Below, in pieces: positions 7,257 to 13,906 of a stretch of 22,033 bases of DNA. The DNA is from Thermoplasmata archaeon (GTDB lineage: Archaea > Thermoplasmatota > Thermoplasmata > Thermoplasmatales > Thermoplasmataceae): contig JAKAYK010000007.1 of NCBI GenBank assembly GCA_021826765.1, positions 1 to 22,033 on the forward strand, written 5' to 3'. The first letter of the stretch is position 1. The number at the start of each line of letters is the position of its first letter. The translations under genes and the position numbers were made by a program. The notes beneath the pieces were generated by a model. It was not told the DNA's origin. It searched no databases and was given only the letters and a program-made list of their open reading frames with translations.

Positions 7257-8693
7257 TCATTCAAGAGTTTTCTGCACGTACTCGATCTCGTCTGTGATCT
7301 TCACAGGGTATTTTCCTGTCAGGCATCCAAGGCATAGATCCTTTTCCGATTTTCCTATGCTTTTAGTCAGTCCTTCAATGGAGAGGTAAGCAACAGAATC
7401 CGCACCTATCTCAGATGCAATTTCCTGATCGGTTCTTCTCAGGGCTATGAACTGATCCCTTGTCTTCATGTCTATTCCGAAATAGCATGGGGCGATTATC
7501 CTTGGGGATGCGACTCTAACGTGAACTTCAGTGGCCCCTGCCTTCCTGAGAATGCCTATTATTCTCTTGGTGGTTGTGCCCCTGATTATTGTATCGTCCA
7601 CCAGGATTATTCTCTTTCCATTTATGACGCTCCTTATGGGGTTGAGTTTTATCCTCACAGCATCATCCCTCTCTGCCTGCGATGGCATGATGAAAGTTCT
7701 CTCGGAGTAACGGTTCTTGAAGAGGCCCTCCTCATACGGAATGCCTGAGCCTTCTGAATATCCTGAAGCCTGGGTCCTTCCTGAATCCGGCACGGGTATC
7801 ACCACATCTCCCACACAGGGGGCCTCTTTTGCCAGTTCCATTCCAAGGGAGTATCTCGTTTTGTAAACTTCAATATTGTCAATAACGCTGTCAGGCCTTG
7901 CAAAATAAACCCATTCGAACATGCAGTGTGCTTTCTTCTCCGATGGAACTTTCAGTATAGTCCTGAAACCGTTCTCATCTATTTCCAGAACTTCTCCGGG
8001 TTCAACATCCCTTATGGTCTCTCCGCCCAGCACATCCATTGCACTGCTCTCAGAAGCCACAACTGTTCCGTCACCTGTCTTTCCAACAACAAGGGGTTTG
8101 AATCCAAGTGGATCCCTTATGGCATAGAGCTTATTGTCAATCATCATGGTGATGGAATATGATCCTCTCATGACATTCATAGAATTCCTGAGCCCATTGA
8201 TAAATCCTCTCTCCTTGATTTCCTTTGAAATGAGATTCACCACGACTTCAGTGTCCGTGGTGGTGAAGAAAGGCATTCCCATTCCCTTTAGATTTTCCCT
8301 TATTTCCTTATAATTTGTAATTTCACCATTATGGGCAACAGCTATCTGCCCCGAGGATGTATTCACAAGAAAGGGGCCCGCTCCGGTGATATTTTTCAAC
8401 CCTGCGGTGGAATACCTGTTATGGCCTATGCCGATAGTACCCTTAGGTGTGGTGTTCTTCTCTATATGGGGCCTGAATCCCTCATATACATGGCCATCGA
8501 CCTTCAAAAGTTCTATCTTCTCGCCATCAAATATGGCAACACCTGAATTTTCCTGGCCTCTATGTTGCAGAGTCCTAAGGGCGGAATAAAGCACAGGAAA
8601 AGCCTGAGACCTGCCGTGGAAACCGACCACAGCACAACTCTCACTTGGCTTTTGCCCATCTATAGGATCTAAGTTTTGGGGCGGGGAAGCCAC
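7257..8693 (-). CDS. purF: Amidophosphoribosyltransferase (PurF), 4Fe-4S type
   Basis: Catalyses the first step of de novo purine synthesis, PRPP + glutamine to phosphoribosylamine. Numbered from the upstream in-frame GTG at 8702, the nucleophile is Cys23 (SESCAVVGFHG), which must become N-terminal after propeptide cleavage. Glutaminase motifs (LQHRGQENSG, GHNRYST, AHNGEITN) and the PRPP loop LVDDTIIRGTT follow. Cys260, Cys406, Cys457 and Cys460 (LCLGC) are the four iron-sulfur ligands of the Bacillus-type enzyme. The start is uncertain: GTG at 8693 has GAGGTG about 8 nt upstream and is preferred over GTG at 8702. A stop in frame just upstream excludes longer forms. Either start lies inside the L37e gene, leaving a propeptide of 19 or 22 residues. 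Confidence 0.94.
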   Translation of the reverse strand: MASPPQNLDPIDGQKPSESCAVVGFHGRSQAFPVLYSALRTLQHRGQENSGVAIFDGEKIELLKVDGHVYEGFRPHIEKNTTPKGTIGIGHNRYSTAGLKNITGAGPFLVNTSSGQIAVAHNGEITNYKEIRENLKGMGMPFFTTTDTEVVVNLISKEIKERGFINGLRNSMNVMRGSYSITMMIDNKLYAIRDPLGFKPLVVGKTGDGTVVASESSAMDVLGGETIRDVEPGEVLEIDENGFRTILKVPSEKKAHCMFEWVYFARPDSVIDNIEVYKTRYSLGMELAKEAPCVGDVVIPVPDSGRTQASGYSEGSGIPYEEGLFKNRYSERTFIMPSQAERDDAVRIKLNPIRSVINGKRIILVDDTIIRGTTTKRIIGILRKAGATEVHVRVASPRIIAPCYFGIDMKTRDQFIALRRTDQEIASEIGADSVAYLSIEGLTKSIGKSEKDLCLGCLTGKYPVKITDEIEYVQKTLE

Positions 8694-8805
8694 AGTGTGC
8701 ACACCTCTTTTCCCTTACATGATACGCATGATGGCCACATCTTCTACATCTTATGTGGACCTTCTTGTTTGACATTTTTCCCATTACTGCTGTTCCATTG
8801 CTCAT
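8641..8805 (-). CDS. rpl37e: 50S ribosomal protein L37e (eL37)
   Basis: A 54-residue zinc-ribbon protein found by translating the minus strand between Lsm and purF. It reads MSNGTAVMGKMSNKKVHIRC, then RRCGHHAYHVREKRCAHCGF and PAPKLRSYRWAKAK. The two CxxC pairs (RCRRCG and RCAHCG) and the C-terminal RSYRWAKAK are diagnostic of L37e, which binds 23S rRNA. The ATG at 8805 overlaps the Lsm stop in an ATGA. The last 53-62 nt also encode the start of purF in another frame. The Lsm - L37e pair is a widely conserved archaeal gene order, which supports the call. Confidence 0.94.
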   Translation of the reverse strand: MSNGTAVMGKMSNKKVHIRCRRCGHHAYHVREKRCAHCGFPAPKLRSYRWAKAK

Positions 8806-9056
8806 TGATCTTCACCTTTGGATGGGGATACAAATATTACATTGTCTCCTCTCACAAGTATCTTGTTGTGTATTCCTTTTACTTCACCATTGATCATTTC
8901 ATTGGCGTTCCTGAGGACAAGGTTCAGATAAACATCGTAACCTTCCAGGACTCCAGAGTAGGTCCTGTTGCCTTTCACGTCAACCAGAACATTTTTATCT
9001 ATGGTGTTTTTCATCACATCTAGTGGTTTCTGCAGAATGACTGGATTCTTTGGCAT
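8802..9056 (-). CDS. Sm-like archaeal protein (Lsm/SmAP)
   Basis: An 84-residue Sm fold protein. The Sm1 motif is VLVDVKGNRTYSGVLEGYD with LNLVLRNA (about residues 23-50), and Sm2 is NKILVRGDNVIFVSPSK near the C-terminus. Archaeal SmAPs form heptameric rings that bind U-rich RNA and take part in RNA processing. It is the first gene of the Lsm - L37e - purF operon. TATA-like elements lie 20-30 nt before the ATG, so the mRNA probably has a very short leader or none. Confidence 0.94.
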   Translation of the reverse strand: MPKNPVILQKPLDVMKNTIDKNVLVDVKGNRTYSGVLEGYDVYLNLVLRNANEMINGEVKGIHNKILVRGDNVIFVSPSKGEDQ

Positions 9057-9069
9057 ATTGACTAAAGGC

Positions 9070-9093
9070 TGATTAAATATCCATATTAAAACG
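9070..9093 (-). promoter_or_regulatory. Candidate TATA elements for the Lsm - L37e - purF operon
   Basis: On the minus strand the sequence reads CGTTTTAATATGG (9081-9093) and then GGATATTTAATC (9071-9082). Their centres lie about 30 and 20 nt before the Lsm ATG at 9056. The first has the spacing expected for a leaderless or nearly leaderless archaeal transcript. This is inferred from composition and spacing only. Confidence 0.5.
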
Positions 9094-9156
9094 TATGCGT
9101 TGTTCCACGAGAACTCTAAAATATTGCCTTTAATGGAGCAAACTTATTTATAAGGT

Positions 9157-9164
9157 AAAAAAAA
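9157..9164 (-). terminator. Oligo-T tract after the PAC2-family gene
   Basis: On the minus strand a run of eight T (eight A on the plus strand) starts about 20 nt after the stop of the PAC2-family gene and lies ahead of the Lsm promoter. Poly-T tracts are the main intrinsic termination signal in archaea. This one probably ends the L44e - S27e - aIF2-alpha - Nop10 - PAC2 transcript. A small CTTATTTATAAG palindrome lies next to it. Confidence 0.5.
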
Positions 9165-9184
9165 GTTGGTTTGTTATTTCTGGT

Positions 9185-9952
9185 TCAGACGAAGTATCCG
9201 AGATCTTCCTTCTGCTCTTTTCCCTGGACTTCCCCATGCATTTTTTCAGTGATCTGTTCAATGCTCTTTGCCCTCTCTTCAAGGTCTTCAAGCTTTATGG
9301 TGAATTTCACAATTTTTGAAAGTGCCTTGATCAGCTCAATTGAACCTTTTGGATCAGTGAAGAAACCGGGAGTTTCTCCCATGAGGCAGGCTGCTTCCAT
9401 GTTGTAGAATTCTCCTGCCATTCCAAGAATGATTCCTGCAGATCCGACGATTCCTCCTCCTGGTTCGTTTTCTGAGAATATGACTCCCTTTGAGGAGAGT
9501 TTCTTCTTCATTTTTGCATCAGTGACTGCTCCGATTATTCTCGGATTTTCAACTATCTTTCCTATTCCATATCCGCCCAGGGTATACACTTCACTCACAC
9601 CCATTTCTGATGCCATTTTAAGGATGGTCTCGGAAAGTTCATACTGGCCTTCAATGGTGGTTCCCTGGAAGTCTCCGGTGAAGATGAGTATTGATCTTGT
9701 TTTTGAAAGTTCCTTGAAATAGAGGGTGTTTTTTGGAAGGGAGACAATGCTCTCCGGAGAAACAAAAACCTGTGCAGGAAGATGCGTGGAATAGATGTCA
9801 CATACCTTCTTCATATCGAACTTATCAATGATGTAATCCACTGCGAGTCTTCCAATGTTCCCTATGCCCGGCAGTCCACAAATAAGTATGGGCTTCTTCT
9901 CCCTGCTAATGTCCATGTATTTTTTTATATGAATTCTATCCAATATTTTCAT
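9185..9952 (-). CDS. PAC2-family protein (proteasome assembly chaperone-like, DUF75)
   Basis: A 255-residue cytosolic protein. The N-terminal PILICGLPGIGNIGRLAVDY (about residues 21-40), ILIFTGDFQGTT, VYTLGGYGIG and the Gly-rich segment around GIVGSAGIILGMAGEF match the archaeal PAC2 (DUF75) family. The acidic/helical C-terminal part (about 210-255) is typical. Eukaryotic PAC2 helps assemble the proteasome alpha ring; the archaeal role is inferred from homology and less certain. It is the last gene of the operon after Nop10, an arrangement common in archaea. Its ATG lies 17 nt inside the Nop10 coding sequence. Confidence 0.88.
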   Translation of the reverse strand: MKILDRIHIKKYMDISREKKPILICGLPGIGNIGRLAVDYIIDKFDMKKVCDIYSTHLPAQVFVSPESIVSLPKNTLYFKELSKTRSILIFTGDFQGTTIEGQYELSETILKMASEMGVSEVYTLGGYGIGKIVENPRIIGAVTDAKMKKKLSSKGVIFSENEPGGGIVGSAGIILGMAGEFYNMEAACLMGETPGFFTDPKGSIELIKALSKIVKFTIKLEDLEERAKSIEQITEKMHGEVQGKEQKEDLGYFV

Positions 9953-10103
9953 CCTCCAATTCTTTTATCCTGAATGCCTGAAATCTATCTGTTGTGGAGT
10001 ATTTCACGGGCCCCGGAATGGATGTCTCCTTTCCACATGCAGGACATGCCTTAAAAAGCGTGTATGTTTTGCAGGACCTGCATTTCATTATAGTTCCTTT
10101 CAT
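9936..10103 (-). CDS. nop10: H/ACA RNP protein Nop10
   Basis: A 55-residue protein beginning MKGTIMKCRSCKTYTLFKAC. The two pairs C8xxC11 and C20xxC23 (CPACG) form the Nop10 zinc ribbon, and the following PVKYSTTDRFQAFRIKE matches the linker and C-terminal helix that bind Cbf5. The ATG at 10103 overlaps the aIF2-alpha stop as ATGA, which decides the start; a second ATG five codons later is less likely. Nop10 is an essential partner of Cbf5, encoded about 4 kb away on the other strand. Confidence 0.93.
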   Translation of the reverse strand: MKGTIMKCRSCKTYTLFKACPACGKETSIPGPVKYSTTDRFQAFRIKELEDENIG

Positions 10104-10876
10104 TTCTCCTTGCTTTCCCTGTTGAACTTGAAGCTCACATTCAGCTTCTTGCAGGATTCCTGTATGCCGTTGGTGGAATTTTTCAGTATATCCTCCGCAA
10201 CCTTGAAATCCTTGCTCTTTACAGTTATAAGGTATCTCGGTGCACCTGAATACTGTATGTTGACCCCTTCGGAGAAACCGGAAGTAAGGCATTCCTTAAT
10301 TCTCTCTATTCCATCCGGCGCAATTGAAGACAGTTCCATCTCCCCGCCAATCTTGACATATGGTGATGTCACATTCTGGGTTGCAATCTTTATGAATGCA
10401 GTTCTCCACTTTGCCCTGGTCCCCTTCATGAATTCATCTTCCTCACTGGCGGCTTCTTCAAAGGCAGCGTAGATGCTTCCATATTTTTCTATGAGATCCA
10501 GCCCAAATTCCTGCATGCAGATATCAACAGGCTTCTTCAGATTCTGTGCCACAATTTCCATAAGTTTGGTGGCTTTCTGGTCATTTTTCCATTCTGATAT
10601 CTTATCTCTCTTCTGGTGTTCGTTAACCCTCTTGAGGGAAAGTTCCACTGCTTTCTTTCTTGAGTCTATCTGTATAACCTTGCATACGGTTTTCTGCCCT
10701 TCTCTAAGGTGATCCCTTATGAGCCTGACCCATCCGTTTGCAACTTCGGAAATATGTATATAACCATTGAGGCCCGGATATTCATCCAGCTTGACGTGTG
10801 CACTGAACTTGTCAAGTTTTGTGATGGTTACGACAACAAGGTCTCCATTTTCCGGTGCAGATTTTTCCATTATCAT
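10100..10876 (-). CDS. eif2a: Translation initiation factor 2 subunit alpha (aIF2-alpha)
   Basis: A 258-residue protein with an N-terminal S1 RNA-binding domain (about residues 10-85: GDLVVVTITKL, GYIHISEVANGWVR, VIQIDSRKKAVELSLKRV). A central helical domain (about 90-170) and a C-terminal alpha/beta domain that contacts the gamma subunit (about 175-250) follow. The length is close to the archaeal norm (about 260-275). It delivers initiator tRNA to the ribosome as part of the aIF2 trimer. The ATG at 10876 shares one base with the S27e stop (TAATG); an ATG two codons later is possible. The gene lies in the conserved L44e - S27e - aIF2-alpha - Nop10 order. Confidence 0.95.
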   Translation of the reverse strand: MIMEKSAPENGDLVVVTITKLDKFSAHVKLDEYPGLNGYIHISEVANGWVRLIRDHLREGQKTVCKVIQIDSRKKAVELSLKRVNEHQKRDKISEWKNDQKATKLMEIVAQNLKKPVDICMQEFGLDLIEKYGSIYAAFEEAASEEDEFMKGTRAKWRTAFIKIATQNVTSPYVKIGGEMELSSIAPDGIERIKECLTSGFSEGVNIQYSGAPRYLITVKSKDFKVAEDILKNSTNGIQESCKKLNVSFKFNRESKEK

Positions 10877-11076
10877 TAATATTCTTCGACTATTTCAGCG
10901 GTTGTTGCTATGATGCCACCAGTTGGAATCGCAAGTTCTCCACCGCAAATGTGGCATGTGACAACACTTGATGCTCTTGTGTATGTGATCTGCTCATTAC
11001 CGCAGTCTGAGCATTTTATCTTTATGAATCTGTTTGTTTTCCCCTTCAGTTTCTTCATTATCTTTTCCTCTGCCAT
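10876..11076 (-). CDS. rps27e: 30S ribosomal protein S27e (eS27)
   Basis: A 66-residue zinc-ribbon protein with C22xxC25 (KCSDCGNEQITYTRASS) and C41xxC44 (CHICGGELAIPTGG), the normal S27e arrangement and length. The start and stop each share one base with neighbouring genes in TAATG junctions, indicating coupled translation with L44e and aIF2-alpha. Confidence 0.96.
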   Translation of the reverse strand: MAEEKIMKKLKGKTNRFIKIKCSDCGNEQITYTRASSVVTCHICGGELAIPTGGIIATTAEIVEEY

Positions 11077-11369
11077 TATCTTACCTCCACTATCTCAAAT
11101 TTCTTGGCTCTCTGGGTTGGTCTCGTGATGGCTTTCTTGCATTTCTTGCACCTGAATCTGATGGAAACTCTCTTTGTTGGTTTCTCTCTTCCCTCGAACT
11201 TTGGTCTCGGGAATCCTCCGAATCCTGAGGTTACTCTCCTGAATCTCCTCTGACCGGCCCTTAACTCGCTGGCCTTCTTTTTCCTTACTCGCTCCACTTC
11301 TTGTTCAGTGTGCTCTTTGCAATATTTACAGTACATTTTAACATTTTTTGGAAGTTTCAATGTTTTCAC
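11076..11369 (-). CDS. rpl44e: 50S ribosomal protein L44e (eL42)
   Basis: A 97-residue protein with YCKYCKEHTEQEVERV, a central SELRAGQRRFRRVTSGFGGF stretch, PRPKFEGREKPTKRV and RCKKCKKA. It is typical of archaeal L44e, a zinc protein near the ribosomal E site. The start is GTG at 11369, since the conserved residues before YCKYC need it; the first internal ATG would remove eleven residues. No clear Shine-Dalgarno sequence precedes it, which fits a leaderless or short-leader first gene of the operon. Confidence 0.95.
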   Translation of the reverse strand: MKTLKLPKNVKMYCKYCKEHTEQEVERVRKKKASELRAGQRRFRRVTSGFGGFPRPKFEGREKPTKRVSIRFRCKKCKKAITRPTQRAKKFEIVEVR

Positions 11370-11393
11370 CCGCAGTATCTAGCGTTTTCAATC

Positions 11394-11424
11394 TGACTTA
11401 AACGGTATTTAGTTTCCATATAAG
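11394..11424 (-). promoter_or_regulatory. Candidate promoter of the L44e operon
   Basis: Two minus-strand TATA-like elements precede the GTG at 11369: CCGTTTAAGT (centre near 11400, about 31 nt upstream) and CTTATATGG (11416-11424, about 51 nt upstream). The nearer one would give an almost leaderless mRNA. The farther one has a better TATATG core and would give a leader of about 25 nt. I cannot decide between them. Confidence 0.4.
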
Positions 11425-11704
11425 AATTTATGCAGATTTTGTCGCTGTTAAGTCCTGTATGCACAACCTTTAGAAGTACCTTTGCTGCGAACATAAACAT
11501 GCTTTACAATATTTTTTAGCAATAACCTACTGGACCTGCTATTTGGATGATTTGCAATGTAACTGTCAAAACATATGGAATTGAACAAGCATTGATTGAA
11601 ACAATCAAAGTGCGTATATCTGATATGAACAGGAAGGCCCCTTGACTTGGCGAGGAAATGTCAACCAGTCTATCGTTATGGTTCAATGAATCCTTGTTTA
11701 CGTG

Positions 11705-11752
11705 CATGAGGGGGCCAGCAGCAAGCCACTTCCGTTAGGAAGTGGTAGTTGA
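11705..11752 (+). mobile_element. Possible remnant right end of an IS200/IS605 (TnpB-type) element
   Basis: CCACTTCC (11726-11733), loop GTTA, GGAAGTGG (11738-11745) form a perfect 8-bp hairpin directly followed by TAGTTGATC. This resembles the subterminal right-end hairpin and conserved flank of IS605/IS1341-type elements. One plus frame across it reads EGASSKPLPLGSGS and stops at 11750-11752 inside the flank, as tnpB genes in such elements often do. That frame has a stop only about 65 nt further upstream, so no tnpB gene is present; at best this is a decayed end or a short non-autonomous copy. Assignment rests on my memory of such ends, not on an alignment. Confidence 0.4.
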
Positions 11753-11755
11753 TCT

Positions 11756-11799
11756 AATGTGATCTCATGATAACATATGAGTTCAGATGTTATCACATT
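11756..11799. repeat. Nested inverted repeat spanning the RHH gene start (candidate operator)
   Basis: TGATAACAT (11768-11776) and ATGTTATCA (11787-11795) are exact reverse complements flanking the first codons of the ribbon-helix-helix gene. AATGTGAT (11756-11763) also pairs exactly with ATCACATT (11792-11799). The right arm is thus one continuous 13-base element (11787-11799) matched by two overlapping copies of its halves on the left. RHH repressors usually bind such palindromes at their own promoters, so an autoregulatory operator is likely. An mRNA hairpin masking the start codon is an alternative. Confidence 0.55.
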
Positions 11800-12064
11800 G
11801 CGAATAGATGAATTTACAGCTAAATTGATTGAAGGGTTCATAAAATATAAACTTGCTAATAGCAAGGCTGATGCTTTGAGGTGGATCATGCAGAGAGGGA
11901 TGCAGAGCACGAAGATCACCATAGAAAGAAAAGAAAGAAGTGAACTTATCATCAAAAAGTGGAAAGAAAATGGACTTCCGGATCTTCCACAGAATTTATC
12001 AGAAATTTCAATCAAAGAACGTTCTTGTGCAAATTATAGCGACCCGCACTGTCCCCATCTGTGA
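11777..12064 (+). CDS. Small ribbon-helix-helix (CopG/Arc-type) DNA-binding protein
   Basis: A 95-residue protein. Residues 5-42 (VITLRIDEFTAKLIEGFIKY, then KLANSKADALRWIMQRGM) fit the ribbon-helix-helix pattern: a beta strand with alternating residues, helix A, a short turn, and helix B starting at a Ser-Lys-Ala-Asp-Ala cap. Such proteins are dimeric transcriptional regulators or antitoxins. A charged helical segment (about 45-62) follows, then a tail holding CANYSDPHCPH, a Cys/His cluster that could bind metal. No toxin gene lies next to it on either side, so it seems to be a lone regulator. The start codon lies in an inverted repeat (11756-11799). No strong Shine-Dalgarno or TATA box is visible. 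Target genes are unknown; the facing MFS gene is one candidate. Confidence 0.72.
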   Translation: MSSDVITLRIDEFTAKLIEGFIKYKLANSKADALRWIMQRGMQSTKITIERKERSELIIKKWKENGLPDLPQNLSEISIKERSCANYSDPHCPHL

Positions 12065-12087
12065 GATTCTACGGCACACTATTTACT

Positions 12088-12107
12088 CATAAAAACAATT
12101 TTTTATG
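12088..12107. terminator. Hairpin with T-run between convergent genes
   Basis: CATAAAAA (12088-12095), loop CAAT, TTTTTATG (12100-12107) form an 8-bp inverted repeat about 24 nt after the RHH stop. It supplies runs of T on both strands, so it could end the RHH transcript (six T on the plus strand) and serve as backup for the facing MFS gene. Confidence 0.4.
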
Positions 12108-12175
12108 CAGATAGTAGTGAACTCCTCGAGATAATTATTGAAAATAGTTGAAGTTTAATCCAAACAAAAATTTTC

Positions 12176-12198
12176 AAAGAATTCAATGAGAATTCTTT
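12176..12198 (-). terminator. Hairpin over the MFS stop codon
   Basis: AAAGAATTC (12176-12184), a 5-nt loop and GAATTCTTT (12190-12198) make a perfect 9-bp stem that includes the MFS stop codon. On the minus strand it is followed by a T-rich AAAATTTTTG stretch. It may be a terminator or an mRNA 3'-end stabiliser. Confidence 0.4.
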
Positions 12199-13616
12199 CC
12201 AATCTTCGCGTTTTTCATGAAGAGCGTGAAAATGATAGACACAATGAGGAAAACCATTCCCGTAATGAAGATGTAACTGAATGCAGTGTGATCAGGGAAG
12301 GCCCTGAAAATGGGCTGATGATTGGAGTTCACACCTGTGACTATGCTGATCTCATACATGGTCTCAAAAACACCACTGATGGCAGGGGCAAGTGCTGCAC
12401 CGATATTCCTGAAGACAACATTCATTCCTGTGGAAGCACCTGCTTCTGCATTTGGGGTTGAGACGAGAAGTATATTGATCATCCCGACAAATATGAATGA
12501 CAGTCCAATTCCCAGAATGGTCGCATCCCCGGCTATCTGCAACTGGGTGCTCCTGAAATAGAACAGCCCGATGTAGGAAAGGAACAGCACAACGCTGCCA
12601 ATCTCTATGGATACCTTTGGGCCACGTCTCTTTGTAATTATTGCAGCAATGGGAGCTACGGTCATTGAGGCAAGTGCAGATGGAAGCATGGTGAGACCTG
12701 TATTGAAAACGCTCAACTGGAATCCTGCAGGGCTGGGATCCTCAAGCAGCGGTGGAATACTGTAGAACAGGAAGAACATAGCTGCCATGGCAAAGAGTCC
12801 AGTGAAATTGGCAAGGAAAACATTCCTTATTTTCATCAGTTTCATGCTGATGAACGGTTCTTTGACCTTTACTTCCACCAGTACGAAAAGTGAAAGCAGG
12901 ATGGCTGAAAGAAGGAAACACATCTCAATTGCATAACTTCTCCATCCCCACGACTGTCCTTCTGACAGGCCAAGAATCAGGAATATAACTCCTGAAGCAA
13001 GGAGAATAATACCCGGAAAATCGATTGATGCTTTGTTTCTCTGCCCGCTGTCCTGGAGGAAAATGTAAGAAGCGATAAACAGCCCAAATGCTACTGGAAT
13101 TGCGGAATGGTATGAATACTGCCAGGCATAATTCTGGGTGATCCATGCGCCAAGTACAAGCCCAAGAGCAGCACCTCCTGTGAATGTTGAACTCAGGATG
13201 CCCTGAGCAAGGGGAAGTTCTTCCTTTGGAACCCTGTCATTGAGGAGTGCAAAGGCAACAGGAAACATTCCCATCCCAAGCCCCTGGATGGCCCTTATGA
13301 ATATGAATTCTTCAAGGGATGTGGCGAACCCTCCAAAGAATATGGCCACTGCATATATGAGGGAAAGCATGAGGAAAATTTTCCTCTTTCCATACATATC
13401 CGCAAGCCTTCCAAATACAGCCGCTGATACAGTTCCGGAGATAACATATGCGGTAATAACCCAGGAGAGGGAATCATAACTTGACTTGAAATCGGTTTTT
13501 AGAATTGGCAGGGATGGCATGATCATTGTTTCAACGTAATTTACCAGAATACCCATGATTGCCATAATAATGATAGTAACTGTCGCGTGATTTGATAGTC
13601 TTCTTTCTTTTTCCAC
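12183..13616 (-). CDS. MFS transporter, DHA2-like (14-TM) drug:H+ antiporter type
   Basis: A 477-residue polytopic membrane protein. MFS motif A, GRLADMYGKRK, is at residues 69-79. The first segments include an acidic Glu29 (NYVETMIMPSLP), like the motif D1 region of DHA2 exporters. The length and about 14 hydrophobic segments fit the DHA2 group (EmrB/QacA-like) rather than 12-TM carriers. The likely role is proton-driven export of toxic compounds; the substrate cannot be inferred. The start is GTG at 13616, with a TATA box about 23 nt upstream. It is a single-gene unit in the accessory stretch between two conserved operons, facing the RHH gene. Confidence 0.88.
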   Translation of the reverse strand: MEKERRLSNHATVTIIIMAIMGILVNYVETMIMPSLPILKTDFKSSYDSLSWVITAYVISGTVSAAVFGRLADMYGKRKIFLMLSLIYAVAIFFGGFATSLEEFIFIRAIQGLGMGMFPVAFALLNDRVPKEELPLAQGILSSTFTGGAALGLVLGAWITQNYAWQYSYHSAIPVAFGLFIASYIFLQDSGQRNKASIDFPGIILLASGVIFLILGLSEGQSWGWRSYAIEMCFLLSAILLSLFVLVEVKVKEPFISMKLMKIRNVFLANFTGLFAMAAMFFLFYSIPPLLEDPSPAGFQLSVFNTGLTMLPSALASMTVAPIAAIITKRRGPKVSIEIGSVVLFLSYIGLFYFRSTQLQIAGDATILGIGLSFIFVGMINILLVSTPNAEAGASTGMNVVFRNIGAALAPAISGVFETMYEISIVTGVNSNHQPIFRAFPDHTAFSYIFITGMVFLIVSIIFTLFMKNAKIGKNSH

Positions 13617-13633
13617 TTGTCCTCAATTTTATT

Positions 13634-13643
13634 TATTATATAG
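13634..13643 (-). promoter_or_regulatory. TATA box of the MFS gene
   Basis: The minus strand reads CTATATAATA, centred about 23 nt before the GTG start. This is the spacing expected for an archaeal TATA box driving a leaderless mRNA. A weak GAGG also lies just before the start. Confidence 0.55.
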
Positions 13644-13906
13644 AACTTCGCAAAAAATTTAGCCAAAGAAGAGTCTCGTTGTTTTCAGATGTTAGCGGTA
13701 CAGATAGGTTTTTCGGATCATGTGTCACTCAATATTTGCCTAACTTATTATTGGTTATTCTGCCAAATTTTTATCAAAATATGACAGTCTAACTGAAACT
13801 TACTGTTTTCCTGGTTGTCTGGTGAAATCATTAACTATTGTTCTTTCATGGAGAATGTTATCTGAGTTGAAGAAATTCTTAACTACTTCATTGATTTTAT
13901 CACATC
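13644..13906. other. Intergenic stretch with no recognised feature
   Basis: About 260 nt of AT-rich sequence lie between the divergent MFS gene and the gene at 13907. I see no credible coding frame, tRNA or repeat. A weak TTCTTAACTA about 27 nt before the ATG at 13907 may be the promoter of that gene. Confidence 0.5.

Noticed and set aside
11547..11645. A 32-codon plus-strand frame in the gap before the hairpin (ends SDMNRKAP)
   Set aside because: Too short, with no ribosome-binding site, promoter or recognised family. It could be a decayed gene fragment, but I cannot support it as a feature.
11680..11695. GGTTCAATGAATCC resembling a tRNA T-arm
   Set aside because: The stem-loop geometry is wrong for a T-arm and no acceptor, D or anticodon arm is found nearby.
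11370..12182. Toxin-antitoxin pair with the RHH protein as antitoxin
   Set aside because: No credible toxin reading frame lies next to the RHH gene on either strand.
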